A stretch of 64,000 nt of DNA, taken from assembly GCF_015477805.1 (NCBI RefSeq), contig NZ_JADLQL010000003.1:310001-374000 (forward strand), given 5' to 3'. The DNA is from Nocardia flavorosea (lineage in GTDB: Bacteria; Actinomycetota; Actinomycetes; Mycobacteriales; Mycobacteriaceae). Below the pieces are notes generated by a model. The model was not told where the DNA came from. It did not search any database and saw nothing but the letters and a program-made list of their open reading frames with translations. This document shows positions 17,299-25,919 of the stretch, one piece after another. The position numbers and the translations under genes are program-made. Each line of letters starts with the position of its first letter. Positions within the stretch are counted from its first letter, which is position 1.

Positions 17299-17304
17299 TA
17301 GGGT
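17299..17304 (+). promoter_or_regulatory. -10 box, candidate leaderless start
   Basis: TAGGGT lies 7 nt before the ATG at 17312 and no ribosome site is present. Confidence 0.4.
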
Positions 17305-17311
17305 TCTCGTG

Positions 17312-17749
17312 ATGTCCGAGTACATCCGCTTCCAGAGTGCGGTTCCCAACCGGCACGGGCGATACCCGGGTGTTTTCGCCATGGCGAACGGTCTTGCCCG
17401 CCACGGTCTGCTCGGCCCTGCCGACGGTGAATGGCTGCGGGCGGCGAACGCGTATATGGAGATCGCGTATCCGGATCCGACCACCATCACGCCCGATTGC
17501 TATGACCCCCACGCAAATCCAGGTGCCCGAGCATGGTTCAAGGGTGATGCGTCGGACCTGCTCGAGGCAACCCGGGGCTACCTGGGCTTGCTCGACCGTT
17601 CCGGAGTCGGGTGGGTCGAGTTGCGTACGGCCTACCCCGGGCGAATCATCCACGAGGACGCGGTGCAGGTCATCGTAGTTCCCTATCGCTACCCCGACGA
17701 CTGGCCATTCGGGCCGCCGGCTCCGGGCGCGAACCGCAAGCTGTTGTAG
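17312..17749 (+). CDS. Hypothetical protein, unrecognised
   Basis: 145 residues, soluble, rich in Trp, Tyr and Pro (WLRAANAYMEIAYPDP; ARAWFKGDA). There is no signal peptide or membrane segment. I do not recognise the family. The ATG at 17312 follows a -10-like box directly. It lies downstream of the luciferase-like gene on the same strand with a 55-bp gap but probably has its own promoter. Confidence 0.6.
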   Translation: MSEYIRFQSAVPNRHGRYPGVFAMANGLARHGLLGPADGEWLRAANAYMEIAYPDPTTITPDCYDPHANPGARAWFKGDASDLLEATRGYLGLLDRSGVGWVELRTAYPGRIIHEDAVQVIVVPYRYPDDWPFGPPAPGANRKLL

Positions 17750-17850
17750 CTCTTGTCGCGGTGCCGGCGTACGCGGCCGTTGCCCACGAGACCGGACCTC
17801 CGCGTCGGTGCGCCGATGTCGAACATGGGTATCGGCGGCATACTGCACGA

Positions 17851-18505
17851 GTGGAGGCGAAGGGAGCGCCGTGCCGGTGGCGTGGCGAGCCGTTCGAGAT
17901 CTGGGGCGGTGTCGGCCCGCGTAACCGGCTCACCGGAAAAGAGTTGGGGCGCTATGCGTTTTCCGCGTTGAACACGATGGGGTCCGAAGCCGACCTGCAG
18001 TATCTGACCGGACGTATCCTCCAACTACTGCACACCCGGGACCCGGCGATGCCCGATATCGAAGTCTTCTACGGCAAACTCCGCCGGGCGAACTGGCGGT
18101 CCTGGCGGCAAGCGGAAGTTCTGGAAACCCTCTTCGATGCCCTGTGGTCCGATGTACTCACCACGGACAACCCGCACGAAGATGCGGCAGGCCTGGTGTG
18201 CGCTGGGTTCGGCCGAGGAAACGATTACCCCACGGTTGGCGCAGTGGGCCGAGCTCGGCCGGAGCGCCGCGGTCCGGCAGTTACACGAGTTCGTCACGCG
18301 GGATTGCCGGACCCGCAGCGGGTTGCTGGTACCGGTCAATGCGTACTGGGACGAGACTCTGCCGACTTACGGGGAAATCGTCGACTGGCTGAACGCAGGC
18401 CCTGTCTTGCGGGGCGTGGTTGCGGCGTTCGACCGTACCGAGGACGCGGATCTTCTCGAGCTGCTCACCGACCTGCACGGCTTCCTCGGGCCGCCTCGCG
18501 GCTGA
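17851..18505 (+). pseudogene. Frameshifted hypothetical gene
   Basis: Two frames carry consecutive halves of one protein. The first reads EIWGGVGPRNRLTGKELG to NPHEDAAGLVCA, ending near 18200. The second continues LGSAEETITPRLAQW to LHGFLGPPRG, stopping at 18505. The shift is +1 within GTGCGCTGGGTTC. The GTG at 17851 is one possible start; others lie upstream. It is either a real pseudogene or a one-base sequencing/assembly error. The family was not recognised. Confidence 0.55.
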
Positions 18506-18590
18506 GCGCGCACGGTGACGAGGCCGCCCTGCGCGCCGAGTGGACCCCGATGAGTAACGTCGGTGCCGACACAGCTTAGGGAGGTGGAGC

Positions 18591-19664
18591 GTGTTCGATC
18601 TCGCGGACCTGGCCGTTCCGATTATCGCGGCGCCGATGGCGGGTGGCCCGTCCACACCCGACCTGGTGGTGAGTGTCGGCGAAGCCGGCGGCCTGGGGTT
18701 CCTTGCCGGTGGATACAAGACCCCGGAGGCGCTGGCGGACCAGATCCGCGAGGTGCGGGCACACACGGATGTGGCGTTCGGGGTGAACCTGTTCGTTCCG
18801 CAGCAGCCCGCCTACGATCCGGCCGCTGTCCACGAGTACCGGGACCGGTTATGTGCGGCCGCGCAACGGTACGGGATCGAACTGCCGCCCATCCGGGAAC
18901 GGGATGACGACTGGTTCGCGGCGAAGGTGGACCTGCTGGTCGAGCAGCGGGTGCCGGTGGTTTCGCTGACCTTCGGCCTGCCGTCGGCGGATATCGTCGG
19001 GCGGCTCCGCGACGCCGGAGTCATGGTGATCGCGACGGTGACCACTGTTGCCGAGGCACGCTCCGCGACGGATCTGGGTGTCGGGGCGCTGTGCGTGCAG
19101 GGCCCGGAGGGCGGCGGGCATCGGGGGACGTTCCGGGTCGAGGATGAACCGGAAACGACGCCCCTGCCGGCCCTGGTCGGCGAGATCACGGCACGGTGCC
19201 CGCTGCCGGTGGTGGCGGCCGGTGGGATCGGTGACGGCGCCCGGATCGCGGAACTGCTCGCCCGCGGGGCGGTGGCCGTCCAGCTCGGTACCGCCTTCCT
19301 CCGGAGCCCGGAGTCGGGGGCGAAAACGGCGCACAAGGAGGCACTGAACGATCCGCGGTTCACCCGCACGGTCGTGACGCGCGCGTTCTCCGGCCGCCCG
19401 GCCCGCGGGCTCGCCAACGAGTTCATCGCCACCTATGACACGGCCGCTCCGTCGGCGTACCCCCAGGTCCATCACCTCACCAGCCCGCTTCGTGCGGCCG
19501 CGGCCGAGCGGAACGCGCCGGAGGATATGGCGCTGTGGGCCGGCACCGCATACCGTTCGACTTCCGCGGACCCGGCCGCGACCATCCTGCGCGGGCTCTG
19601 GAAGGAGGCCGTTGCGCGCGGCGCGGCCGGCGGTCCGGACAGCGGAAACCGCGCCGACCGATGA
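18591..19664 (+). CDS. Nitronate monooxygenase (2-nitropropane dioxygenase family)
   Basis: 357 residues starting at GTG 18591 with GGGAGG just upstream. It is an FMN-binding TIM barrel: PIIAAPMAGGPS at the N-terminus, GFLAGGY, VNLFVP, QGPEGGGHRGTF carrying the conserved His, and AAGGIGDG phosphate-binding loop, followed by AVQLGTAFL. It oxidises nitronates such as propionate 3-nitronate to the carbonyl compound; some relatives are enoyl reductases. It stands between a broken gene and the AAA+ pair with no operon partner. Confidence 0.87.
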   Translation: MFDLADLAVPIIAAPMAGGPSTPDLVVSVGEAGGLGFLAGGYKTPEALADQIREVRAHTDVAFGVNLFVPQQPAYDPAAVHEYRDRLCAAAQRYGIELPPIRERDDDWFAAKVDLLVEQRVPVVSLTFGLPSADIVGRLRDAGVMVIATVTTVAEARSATDLGVGALCVQGPEGGGHRGTFRVEDEPETTPLPALVGEITARCPLPVVAAGGIGDGARIAELLARGAVAVQLGTAFLRSPESGAKTAHKEALNDPRFTRTVVTRAFSGRPARGLANEFIATYDTAAPSAYPQVHHLTSPLRAAAAERNAPEDMALWAGTAYRSTSADPAATILRGLWKEAVARGAAGGPDSGNRADR

Positions 19665-19973
19665 ACAGCTGATCCAGGCCCGCCTGCGGTCATTGCACGC
19701 GCGCTGTCGGTCGTAGCCGGCCGGAGTCCGCGGATCATCGCTCGCCTTGCTGTTGGTCGCCTCGGCGGGCGGGGCGTGGCGTGGCCGAATCGCCCGGCGG
19801 CGATACCCGACCGCTCGTCCGGCCGCCTGCACCGGATCGCCGATACGCTGCGGAAATGGGTGGCGGCCACCTATCGGATGCATGGACAGCCGGCACTGTG
19901 CCACGCGATCTCGGCGGCGGCTGTGATAACCGAGCTGTCGACCGATGACGGAAATCGTCGTAGCGTCGTTGAG
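19665..19973. other. Gap without a recognised gene
   Basis: I see no gene here. A short open stretch on the plus strand (TDEQLIQARLRSLHARCRS, to 19716) could be the tail of a lost gene, but the support is slight. The only regulatory signal is the -10-like box at 19961. Confidence 0.4.
19961..19966 (+). promoter_or_regulatory. -10 box, candidate leaderless start
   Basis: TAGCGT ends 7 nt before GTG 19974; no ribosome site is seen. Confidence 0.4.
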
Positions 19974-21371
19974 GTGACCACGCCAACAGACTTGCCCGCC
20001 ACCGCGGGCGCCTTACGGGCGGCCGGGTATGCGCCGCGGAGTGTGAAGGCCGAGATCCGGGCGAATCTGCTGGCCCGGCTGGGTTCGGGGCAGGACCCGT
20101 GGCCGGGGATCGTGGGATTCGAGCGGACCGTGCTGCCGCAGTTGGAGCGGGCACTACTGGCCGGTCACGATGTGGTGCTGCTGGGGGAGCGCGGCCAGGG
20201 CAAGACACGGCTGCTGCGGACGCTGCTCGGGCTGCTCGACGAATGGACCCCCGTGATCGCGGGGCTCGAACTGGGCGAACACCCCCTCGAACCGATCAGC
20301 CCGCAGGGGCTGCGGCTGGCGGCCGAACTCGGCGACGAGCTGCCGGTCACCTGGCGGCATCGGTCGCAGCGGTACGCGGAGAAACTCGCCACCCCGGATA
20401 CGTCCGTGGGCGATCTGATCGGTGATGTGGATCCGGTGAAGGTCGCCGAGGGCCGTAGCCTCGGGGACCCGGAGACCATCCATTTCGGGCTGGTGCCGCG
20501 GGCGCATCGCGGGATCGTCGCGGTGAACGAACTGCCCGATCTGGCCGAACGGATCCAGGTCGCCCTGCTGAATGTAATGGAGGAGCGCGATATCCAGGTC
20601 CGCGGTTACACCTTGCGGTTGCCGCTGGATGTGCTGCTGGTCGCCACGGCCAACCCGGAGGATTACACCAACCGCGGCCGGATCATCACGCCGCTGAAAG
20701 ACCGTTTCGGCGCGGAGATCCGGACCCACTACCCGCTGACCGTTTCGGCCGAGATGGCGCTGGTGCGGCAGGAAGCCGAACTGGTGGCCGAGGTGGGCGA
20801 TCCGCTGATCGAGGTGCTGGCGCGGTTCGTGCGGCGCTTGCGGGAATCGCCGGCCATCGATCAACGCTCGGGTGTGTCGGCGCGTTTCGCGGTGGCGGCC
20901 GCCGAAACGGTGGCCGCGGCGGCGCTGCGCCGGGCCGCGCTCACCGCAGAGAATCCCGCCGTCGCCCGGCCGGTCGATCTGGAATCGGTTCCGGCCGTCC
21001 TGCGCGGCAAACTGGAATTCGAATCGGGTGAGGAGGGCCGCGAGCAGGAGCATCTCACCCATATGCTGCGGCGCGCGTTCGCCGATACGGCGCGGGAGCG
21101 GCTCGGCGGGCTGAATCTGCGCCCGCTGGCGGAAGCCGTCGAGCAAGGGCATCTGGTGACCACCGGGGAACGGGTGCCCGGCGCGCAGGTGCTGGCGGAT
21201 CTTCCGGAGCTGCCGGTGCTGCACGAGGTGGCCGCCCGGCTCGGCGTGGACGCCGGACAGGCGCCCCAGCGAATCGCGGCCGCGGTCGAATTCGCTTTGG
21301 AATCGTTGTATCTGGCGCGCCAGGTGGCCAAGGATTCCGATGACGAGGGCACAGCGGTGTACGGCGCGTGA
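19974..21371 (+). CDS. AAA+ ATPase, magnesium-chelatase-like (Rv0958-like)
   Basis: 465 residues. Walker A is GERGQGKT (71-78). The Walker B region reads IVAVNELPDL, and ATANPEDYTNRGRIITPLKDRF carries sensor 1 and the Arg-rich box. The GTG at 19974 is preferred over an upstream ATG at 19776 because the added residues look non-coding. It is followed 28 bp on by a VWA protein. This MoxR/ChlI-type ATPase plus VWA pair matches mycobacterial Rv0958-Rv0959. Such pairs act as chaperones that remodel or insert cofactors into partner proteins; the client is unknown. Confidence 0.85.
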   Translation: MTTPTDLPATAGALRAAGYAPRSVKAEIRANLLARLGSGQDPWPGIVGFERTVLPQLERALLAGHDVVLLGERGQGKTRLLRTLLGLLDEWTPVIAGLELGEHPLEPISPQGLRLAAELGDELPVTWRHRSQRYAEKLATPDTSVGDLIGDVDPVKVAEGRSLGDPETIHFGLVPRAHRGIVAVNELPDLAERIQVALLNVMEERDIQVRGYTLRLPLDVLLVATANPEDYTNRGRIITPLKDRFGAEIRTHYPLTVSAEMALVRQEAELVAEVGDPLIEVLARFVRRLRESPAIDQRSGVSARFAVAAAETVAAAALRRAALTAENPAVARPVDLESVPAVLRGKLEFESGEEGREQEHLTHMLRRAFADTARERLGGLNLRPLAEAVEQGHLVTTGERVPGAQVLADLPELPVLHEVAARLGVDAGQAPQRIAAAVEFALESLYLARQVAKDSDDEGTAVYGA

Positions 21372-21399
21372 ACGTTGTACCGGCCGGAGAAGAGGCGGC

Positions 21400-23352
21400 A
21401 TGACAGCGGCGGACAGCTATTCCTACGGGCCGTATCACGAAGGACCGGATCCGCTCGCGCCTCCGCTCGACCTGCGTGCGGCATTGGCCGATATCGGCCG
21501 CGAGGTAATGGAAGGTTCGTCCCCGCGGTCGGCGCTCGAGGAACTGTTGCGACGCGGGACGAGCGGGCTGCCGGGTCTCGAGGAGCTGACCCGGCGGCTG
21601 TGGGAACGGCGGGCCGAGATCTCCCGCAATCACCGGCTCGACGGGACGTTACAACAGGTCCGGGAGCTGCTGGACAAGGCGCTGGAAGCCGAACGCCGCG
21701 CACTGTTTCCCGACCCCGCCGACGACGCCCGGTTCGCCGAAATGCAGTTGGACGCCCTGCCGTCGAGTACCGCGGGTGCGGTCCGCGAACTCGGCGAATA
21801 CCAGTGGCGTTCGGATCTCGGACGCGAGAACTACCGCCGGATCCGCGATCTACTCGGCCGGGAACTACTGGAATCCCGGTTCCAGGGCATGAAGCAGGCG
21901 TTGCAGAACACCACCCCACAGGACGTGGAGCAGGTCCGGCAGATGATGTCGGATCTCAACGATCTGCTGGCCGCGCACGGCCGCGGCGAGGACACCACCG
22001 GACAGTTCGCCGAGTTCATGGCCGCGCACGGCGAGTTCTTCCCGGAGAACCCGCACAACACCGAGGAACTGATCGACGCCCTGGCCGCTCGTGCCGCCGC
22101 CGCGCAGCGAATGCTGAACTCGATGTCGGAGCAGCAGCGTTCGGAGCTCAACGAACTGCTCGGGCAGGCGTTCGGCGATCCCGCGCTGGCGCAGCAGATC
22201 GCCGCCTTGGACGCCAACCTGCGCGAGCTGCGTCCAGGTGAGGACTGGGAGTCGGGCCGGCGGTTCCGTGGGGAGGATCCGCTGGGTATGGGTGCGGCGG
22301 TCGAGGCGATGCAGGACCTCGGCGAACTCGACGAACTGGCCGCGCAGCTCGCACAGTCGTATCCGGGCGCGCGGCTCGAGGATATCGACCTGGAAATGCT
22401 GGAACGTCAGCTCGGCGCCGACGCCCGGGTCGACGCCGCCCGGCTGGCGGAACTGGAGCGGGAACTGCGCCGCCAGGGGTTGTTCGAACGCGCACCCGAT
22501 GGATCGTTGCGATTGACCCCCAAGGCATTACGGCGACTCGGTGAGGTGGCGCTGCGAGATGTTGTCGGGCAGTTGCGGACCCGCAAGGGCGAGCGGGAAA
22601 CCGCGCGCGCGGGAGCGTCCGGGGAGCCGACCGGCGCGAGCCGGCCGTGGCAGTTCGGCGATACCGAACCGTGGGACGTCTCGCGGACGGTGCGCAACGC
22701 GGTACTGCGGACGGCGTCCACCGGGAGCGCTACGGTGACCCTGGATGTCGCGGATGTGGAGATCGCCGAAACCGAACAGCGATCCCGGGCGGCGGTCGCC
22801 CTGTGCGTGGATACCTCGTGGTCGATGGTGCAGGACGGGCGCTGGGTGCCGATGAAACGCACCGCGCTGGCACTACAGCATTTGATCAGCACCAGATTCC
22901 GCACCGACGCACTCGAACTGATCACCTTCGGGCGCCATGCCACCACGGTGGAGATCGGGGAACTGACCGCGCTGGAACCGGTCTGGGAGCAGGGCACCAA
23001 TCTGCACCATGCGCTGCTGCTGGCCGGGCGGCATCTGCGCCGCCACCCCGACGCGGTACCCGTGGTGCTGGTGGTGACCGACGGTGAACCGACCGCCCAC
23101 CTGGAATCCGACGGGACATCGTTGTTCAACTGGCCGCCGGACCGGCGCACTCTCACCACCACAATGAGCCAGGTCGATTCCCTGGCGAAACTGGGCGCGT
23201 CCATTTCGGTGTTCATGCTCGGTGAACAGCCGCGGCTGGCGGCGTTCGTGGATATGGTGGCCCGGCGCAGCGGCGGCCGGGTGGTGGCACCGGATCTGGA
23301 CGGTCTCGGCGCGGCCGTGGTCAGCGACTATCTGCGGGGCCGGCGGCGCTGA
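21400..23352 (+). CDS. VWA-domain protein, partner of the AAA+ ATPase (Rv0959-like)
   Basis: 650 residues. The first 450 are helical and rich in Leu, Glu and Arg (EELTRRLWERR; LLGRELLESRFQGMK). The C-terminal von Willebrand A domain has a full MIDAS: DTSWS at 471-475, a Thr in EQGTNLHHAL and an Asp in VVVTDGEPT. The ATG at 21400 has a purine-rich GGAGAAGAGG upstream. It is coded directly after the AAA+ gene. The VWA domain likely binds the ATPase or its client through Mg2+. Confidence 0.85.
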   Translation: MTAADSYSYGPYHEGPDPLAPPLDLRAALADIGREVMEGSSPRSALEELLRRGTSGLPGLEELTRRLWERRAEISRNHRLDGTLQQVRELLDKALEAERRALFPDPADDARFAEMQLDALPSSTAGAVRELGEYQWRSDLGRENYRRIRDLLGRELLESRFQGMKQALQNTTPQDVEQVRQMMSDLNDLLAAHGRGEDTTGQFAEFMAAHGEFFPENPHNTEELIDALAARAAAAQRMLNSMSEQQRSELNELLGQAFGDPALAQQIAALDANLRELRPGEDWESGRRFRGEDPLGMGAAVEAMQDLGELDELAAQLAQSYPGARLEDIDLEMLERQLGADARVDAARLAELERELRRQGLFERAPDGSLRLTPKALRRLGEVALRDVVGQLRTRKGERETARAGASGEPTGASRPWQFGDTEPWDVSRTVRNAVLRTASTGSATVTLDVADVEIAETEQRSRAAVALCVDTSWSMVQDGRWVPMKRTALALQHLISTRFRTDALELITFGRHATTVEIGELTALEPVWEQGTNLHHALLLAGRHLRRHPDAVPVVLVVTDGEPTAHLESDGTSLFNWPPDRRTLTTTMSQVDSLAKLGASISVFMLGEQPRLAAFVDMVARRSGGRVVAPDLDGLGAAVVSDYLRGRRR

Positions 23353-23380
23353 TCCGCCGGCGCGTACGCGAGGAGTTCGG

Positions 23381-23791
23381 ATGCGGTTGACCGAAGGGCA
23401 GGCTCGGGAGCGGTTCGCCGCGGCCCGAGTCGCCCGGCTGGCCACGGTGAACCTCGAAGGCAGCCCGCATCTCGTGCCCATCGTCTTCGCGGTCGCCGGT
23501 GAAACCATCTATACGGCCGTGGACGCCAAACCGAAATCCACCACGGCCCTGCGCCGCCTCGCGAATATCACCGCGAACCCGCGGGTCTCGGTACTCGCGG
23601 ACTACTACGACGAGGACTGGGCCCGTTTGTGGTGGGTGCGCGCCGACGCTATCGCACGGATCATTGGGGGTGCGCAAGCGCATACCGGTATCGAGCAGTT
23701 GACCGATCGGTACCCGGTGTATCGGGACCAGCCACCACCGGGGCCGGTTCTGGCACTGGACGTGACGCGCTGGACCGGCTGGTCTGCCTGA
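23381..23791 (+). CDS. PPOX-class F420-dependent oxidoreductase
   Basis: 136 residues of the split-barrel flavin-reductase fold: ARVARLATVNLEGSPHLVPIVFAV at the N-terminus, then KPKSTTALRRLANI and VSVLADYYDEDWARLWWVR. This matches the TIGR03668-type PPOX proteins that use F420. The ATG at 23381 follows GAGGAG. It follows the VWA gene by 28 bp and may be cotranscribed. The substrate is unknown; F420 use is a family inference supported by fbiC in this window. Confidence 0.83.
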   Translation: MRLTEGQARERFAAARVARLATVNLEGSPHLVPIVFAVAGETIYTAVDAKPKSTTALRRLANITANPRVSVLADYYDEDWARLWWVRADAIARIIGGAQAHTGIEQLTDRYPVYRDQPPPGPVLALDVTRWTGWSA

Positions 23792-23821
23792 ACAACCATC
23801 CCTGCGGGTTCTGGGCCGGCC

Positions 23822-24451
23822 TTACTTGAACATGGCCCGGCGTAACCAGAACCGCTTTTCGACGGATTCGAGGTAGGCGGATCGCCCGGCTGCGGGCGAG
23901 CTCTTCTCGAGTTCACCGTCGTCGGTAACGTAGTAGACCGTGTCGGTGTTCTGGCCGCCGACTGCGGGTGTGTACACCATCCAGCCGACACTGAAGCGCT
24001 CGGCCACCAACCTTCCCGGCGAGGCACTGGACATACTGGAATCACAGGTCATGATGTGCCTACGCACCTGTATGAGGGCGTATGCCTGCGGTAGGGGTTC
24101 GACAGTGCACCCGGGATTGTCCGCGGCCGTGGAAGTGGGTGCGGTGCGGTGGGGCTCGGAGTGCTCGTCCCTTCCTGGCACGGACACCGATCCGGTATCC
24201 GTTGCGTGAGCATCCTGTTCGTCCTGCTCGCCGGCAGCGGCGTCCACCTGAGCCGGCGGAGCCGGACGGGTGTGGATGACTCTCGGGTCTTCGACCGTGA
24301 CACGGCGGGGGCCGGCCGAGGCATCGCTGTCGCTGGAAGTAGCTTCCGTTTGTGCTCCGAAGGGATAGAACACGACAGGGGGCTTGTACGAAGCGACACC
24401 GGGTAGTTCGCCGTATGTCGTGGACAGCTTGCGCTCACATGCCTCGCCCAT
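23822..24451 (-). CDS. Hypothetical protein, unrecognised
   Basis: 209 residues from ATG 24451, where AAAGGAAA stands 8 nt upstream and decides the start. The N-terminus (GEACERKLSTTYGELPGV) leads to a disordered Ser/Asp/Pro-rich middle. A C-terminal folded part has four Cys or Trp-rich segments, including GCTVEPLPQAY, TCDSSM and VYYVTDDGELEKS. There is no signal peptide. I do not recognise it. It is convergent with the PPOX gene, 30 bp away. Confidence 0.6.
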   Translation of the reverse strand: MGEACERKLSTTYGELPGVASYKPPVVFYPFGAQTEATSSDSDASAGPRRVTVEDPRVIHTRPAPPAQVDAAAGEQDEQDAHATDTGSVSVPGRDEHSEPHRTAPTSTAADNPGCTVEPLPQAYALIQVRRHIMTCDSSMSSASPGRLVAERFSVGWMVYTPAVGGQNTDTVYYVTDDGELEKSSPAAGRSAYLESVEKRFWLRRAMFK

Positions 24452-24690
24452 GCTCACGTTTCCTTTCGGTAACGCCGTGCCCTGTAGAGGCACCCATCGT
24501 AAGCCGTGGGCAGCGCGAGACCTTGGCCACTGCGGGTAAGTCCGGCCGGGGGCAATCCTCGGGTCGGTTGCCGTACGGATGGAACGGACCGAAGCGGCCG
24601 CCCCCGGGAATCGTAGCCCGATCATCAGCGGAAACGGGCGGCATGCACCGCCCATCCGTGTCGAACCGGGCCGTCAGGGCCGGGCGAGGA

Positions 24691-25278
24691 TCACTGCCCG
24701 CCCATGGCGAAGCGCAGCAGCGCCTGCTTATCGCCCTGCTTGATCTTGCCCTTGCGATTGAGTACCTCCAACTGCCAGGCGTTTCCGTTCCGGAACGCGC
24801 GGGCCACGGCGTTGGCGTTGTCGGCGCCCAGCAGCGACGGCCAGATATCGGCCACCTGCTGGCTGCTGCCGCCGGACGCGTCGTAGACCTTGAACGAGAT
24901 GTTGTTCGCCTTCTCGAAGGAACTGCCCTTCTTGAACGCGGCCGCGACGAAGATGATCGCGTCGATACCGTCGGGGACATCGGCGAAGGTGACATGCACG
25001 GTTTCGTCGTCTCCGGCCGCCGCGCCGGTCTGTTCGTCGCCGGAATGCAGTACCGAGTTGTTGCCGAGCGGATCGAGCGAGTCCAGGCCGGCGAAGCGTA
25101 CCGGTTCGCTGCCCTGCATGAGGATGGCGATGAGATCCAGGTCCACCCCCTTCTTGCGGCGCGCCCAGCCGAGCGCGCCACCGCTGGCGCCCGCGGAGGG
25201 ATCCCAGCTCACCGCGACACTCAGCTTGGTGATCCCCGCAAGATCCGCAGCGCCGTCTTCCTTTTTGAGCGTGATCAT
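24691..25278 (-). CDS. TerD-family protein
   Basis: 195 residues with the TerD calcium-binding beta sandwich: SVAVSWDPSAG, GVDLDLIAILM with the acidic Ca2+ motif, GDDETVHVTFADVP and IIFVAAAFKKGSSFEKA. Tellurium-resistance family members act in stress responses and appear as stand-alone genes in many actinobacteria. No other ter gene is nearby. Its target is unknown. Confidence 0.88.
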   Translation of the reverse strand: MITLKKEDGAADLAGITKLSVAVSWDPSAGASGGALGWARRKKGVDLDLIAILMQGSEPVRFAGLDSLDPLGNNSVLHSGDEQTGAAAGDDETVHVTFADVPDGIDAIIFVAAAFKKGSSFEKANNISFKVYDASGGSSQQVADIWPSLLGADNANAVARAFRNGNAWQLEVLNRKGKIKQGDKQALLRFAMGGQ

Positions 25279-25330
25279 GGCTCAACGGTACCGGTATTCT
25301 CGGCCCCGTCTCCGACCGCCGATTGCCGGC

Positions 25331-25846
25331 TCATTGCCGTGCGGACTCCGCCGGGCGGTACGGGCGCGGCCACGGGTGACGGACGGCTCCCTCGACGCTT
25401 TCGTTGAATCTCTCCATCAACCGGACCAGTTGATCGATTTCGTCGTCGGGCCAGTCGGCGAGCATATTCGCGACTCCGCTGCGCTGCAGTTCGAGATCGG
25501 CTTCGATGAGCCGGATACCCTTCTCGCTCGGGCGCACCTTGCGCGCCACTCCGCCGTCGGGGTCGGGAACGCGTTCCACCAGATCCTGTTCCAGCATCGC
25601 GGCGACCTGCCGGTTGACCGTGGAGACATCCAGCGCGAACGCCTCGGCCAGTTCGCGCAGCGACAGCGGTGCCCCGAGTTGTAGCCGGGTCAGGATCAGA
25701 TACGCGGATCTGTCCAGGTGGAACCCGCTCCTGCGACGGGCGGCCGGATGATGCCGCGAGAGCAGGGTCAACTCCAGGACGAGCCGCGCCAGCACGGTGG
25801 GATCCCGGTGATCCGCCGCACCGGTGGGCAGAGCCGAATCGGACAT
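25331..25846 (-). CDS. MarR-family regulator
   Basis: 171 residues with a winged HTH: SLRELAEAFALDVSTVNRQV is the recognition region (about 83-102), followed by a wing with VERVPDPDGGVARKV. The start ATG at 25846 gives the usual family length. It is divergent from the MFS transporter gene with a 73-bp gap carrying two palindromes. It probably represses the transporter and senses a drug-like ligand. Confidence 0.85.
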   Translation of the reverse strand: MSDSALPTGAADHRDPTVLARLVLELTLLSRHHPAARRRSGFHLDRSAYLILTRLQLGAPLSLRELAEAFALDVSTVNRQVAAMLEQDLVERVPDPDGGVARKVRPSEKGIRLIEADLELQRSGVANMLADWPDDEIDQLVRLMERFNESVEGAVRHPWPRPYRPAESARQ

Positions 25847-25876
25847 TCGGCCACTATGGCGTCTGATTCGTCCGAT

Positions 25877-25890
25877 TGCAAAATTGTGCA
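25877..25890. promoter_or_regulatory. Candidate MarR operator 1
   Basis: TGCAAAATTGTGCA is a 14-bp palindrome with one mismatched pair, in the MarR/MFS divergent gap. Confidence 0.45.
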
Positions 25891-25901
25891 CCATACACAG
25901 C

Positions 25902-25918
25902 CTATGTAACGTGCATAG
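25902..25918. promoter_or_regulatory. Candidate MarR operator 2 overlapping the transporter promoter
   Basis: CTATGTAACGTGCATAG is an inverted repeat (CTATG/CATAG arms). It covers the -10-like TAACGT at 25907 that stands 7 nt before the transporter GTG, so binding here would block transcription. Confidence 0.5.
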
Positions 25919-25919
25919 C

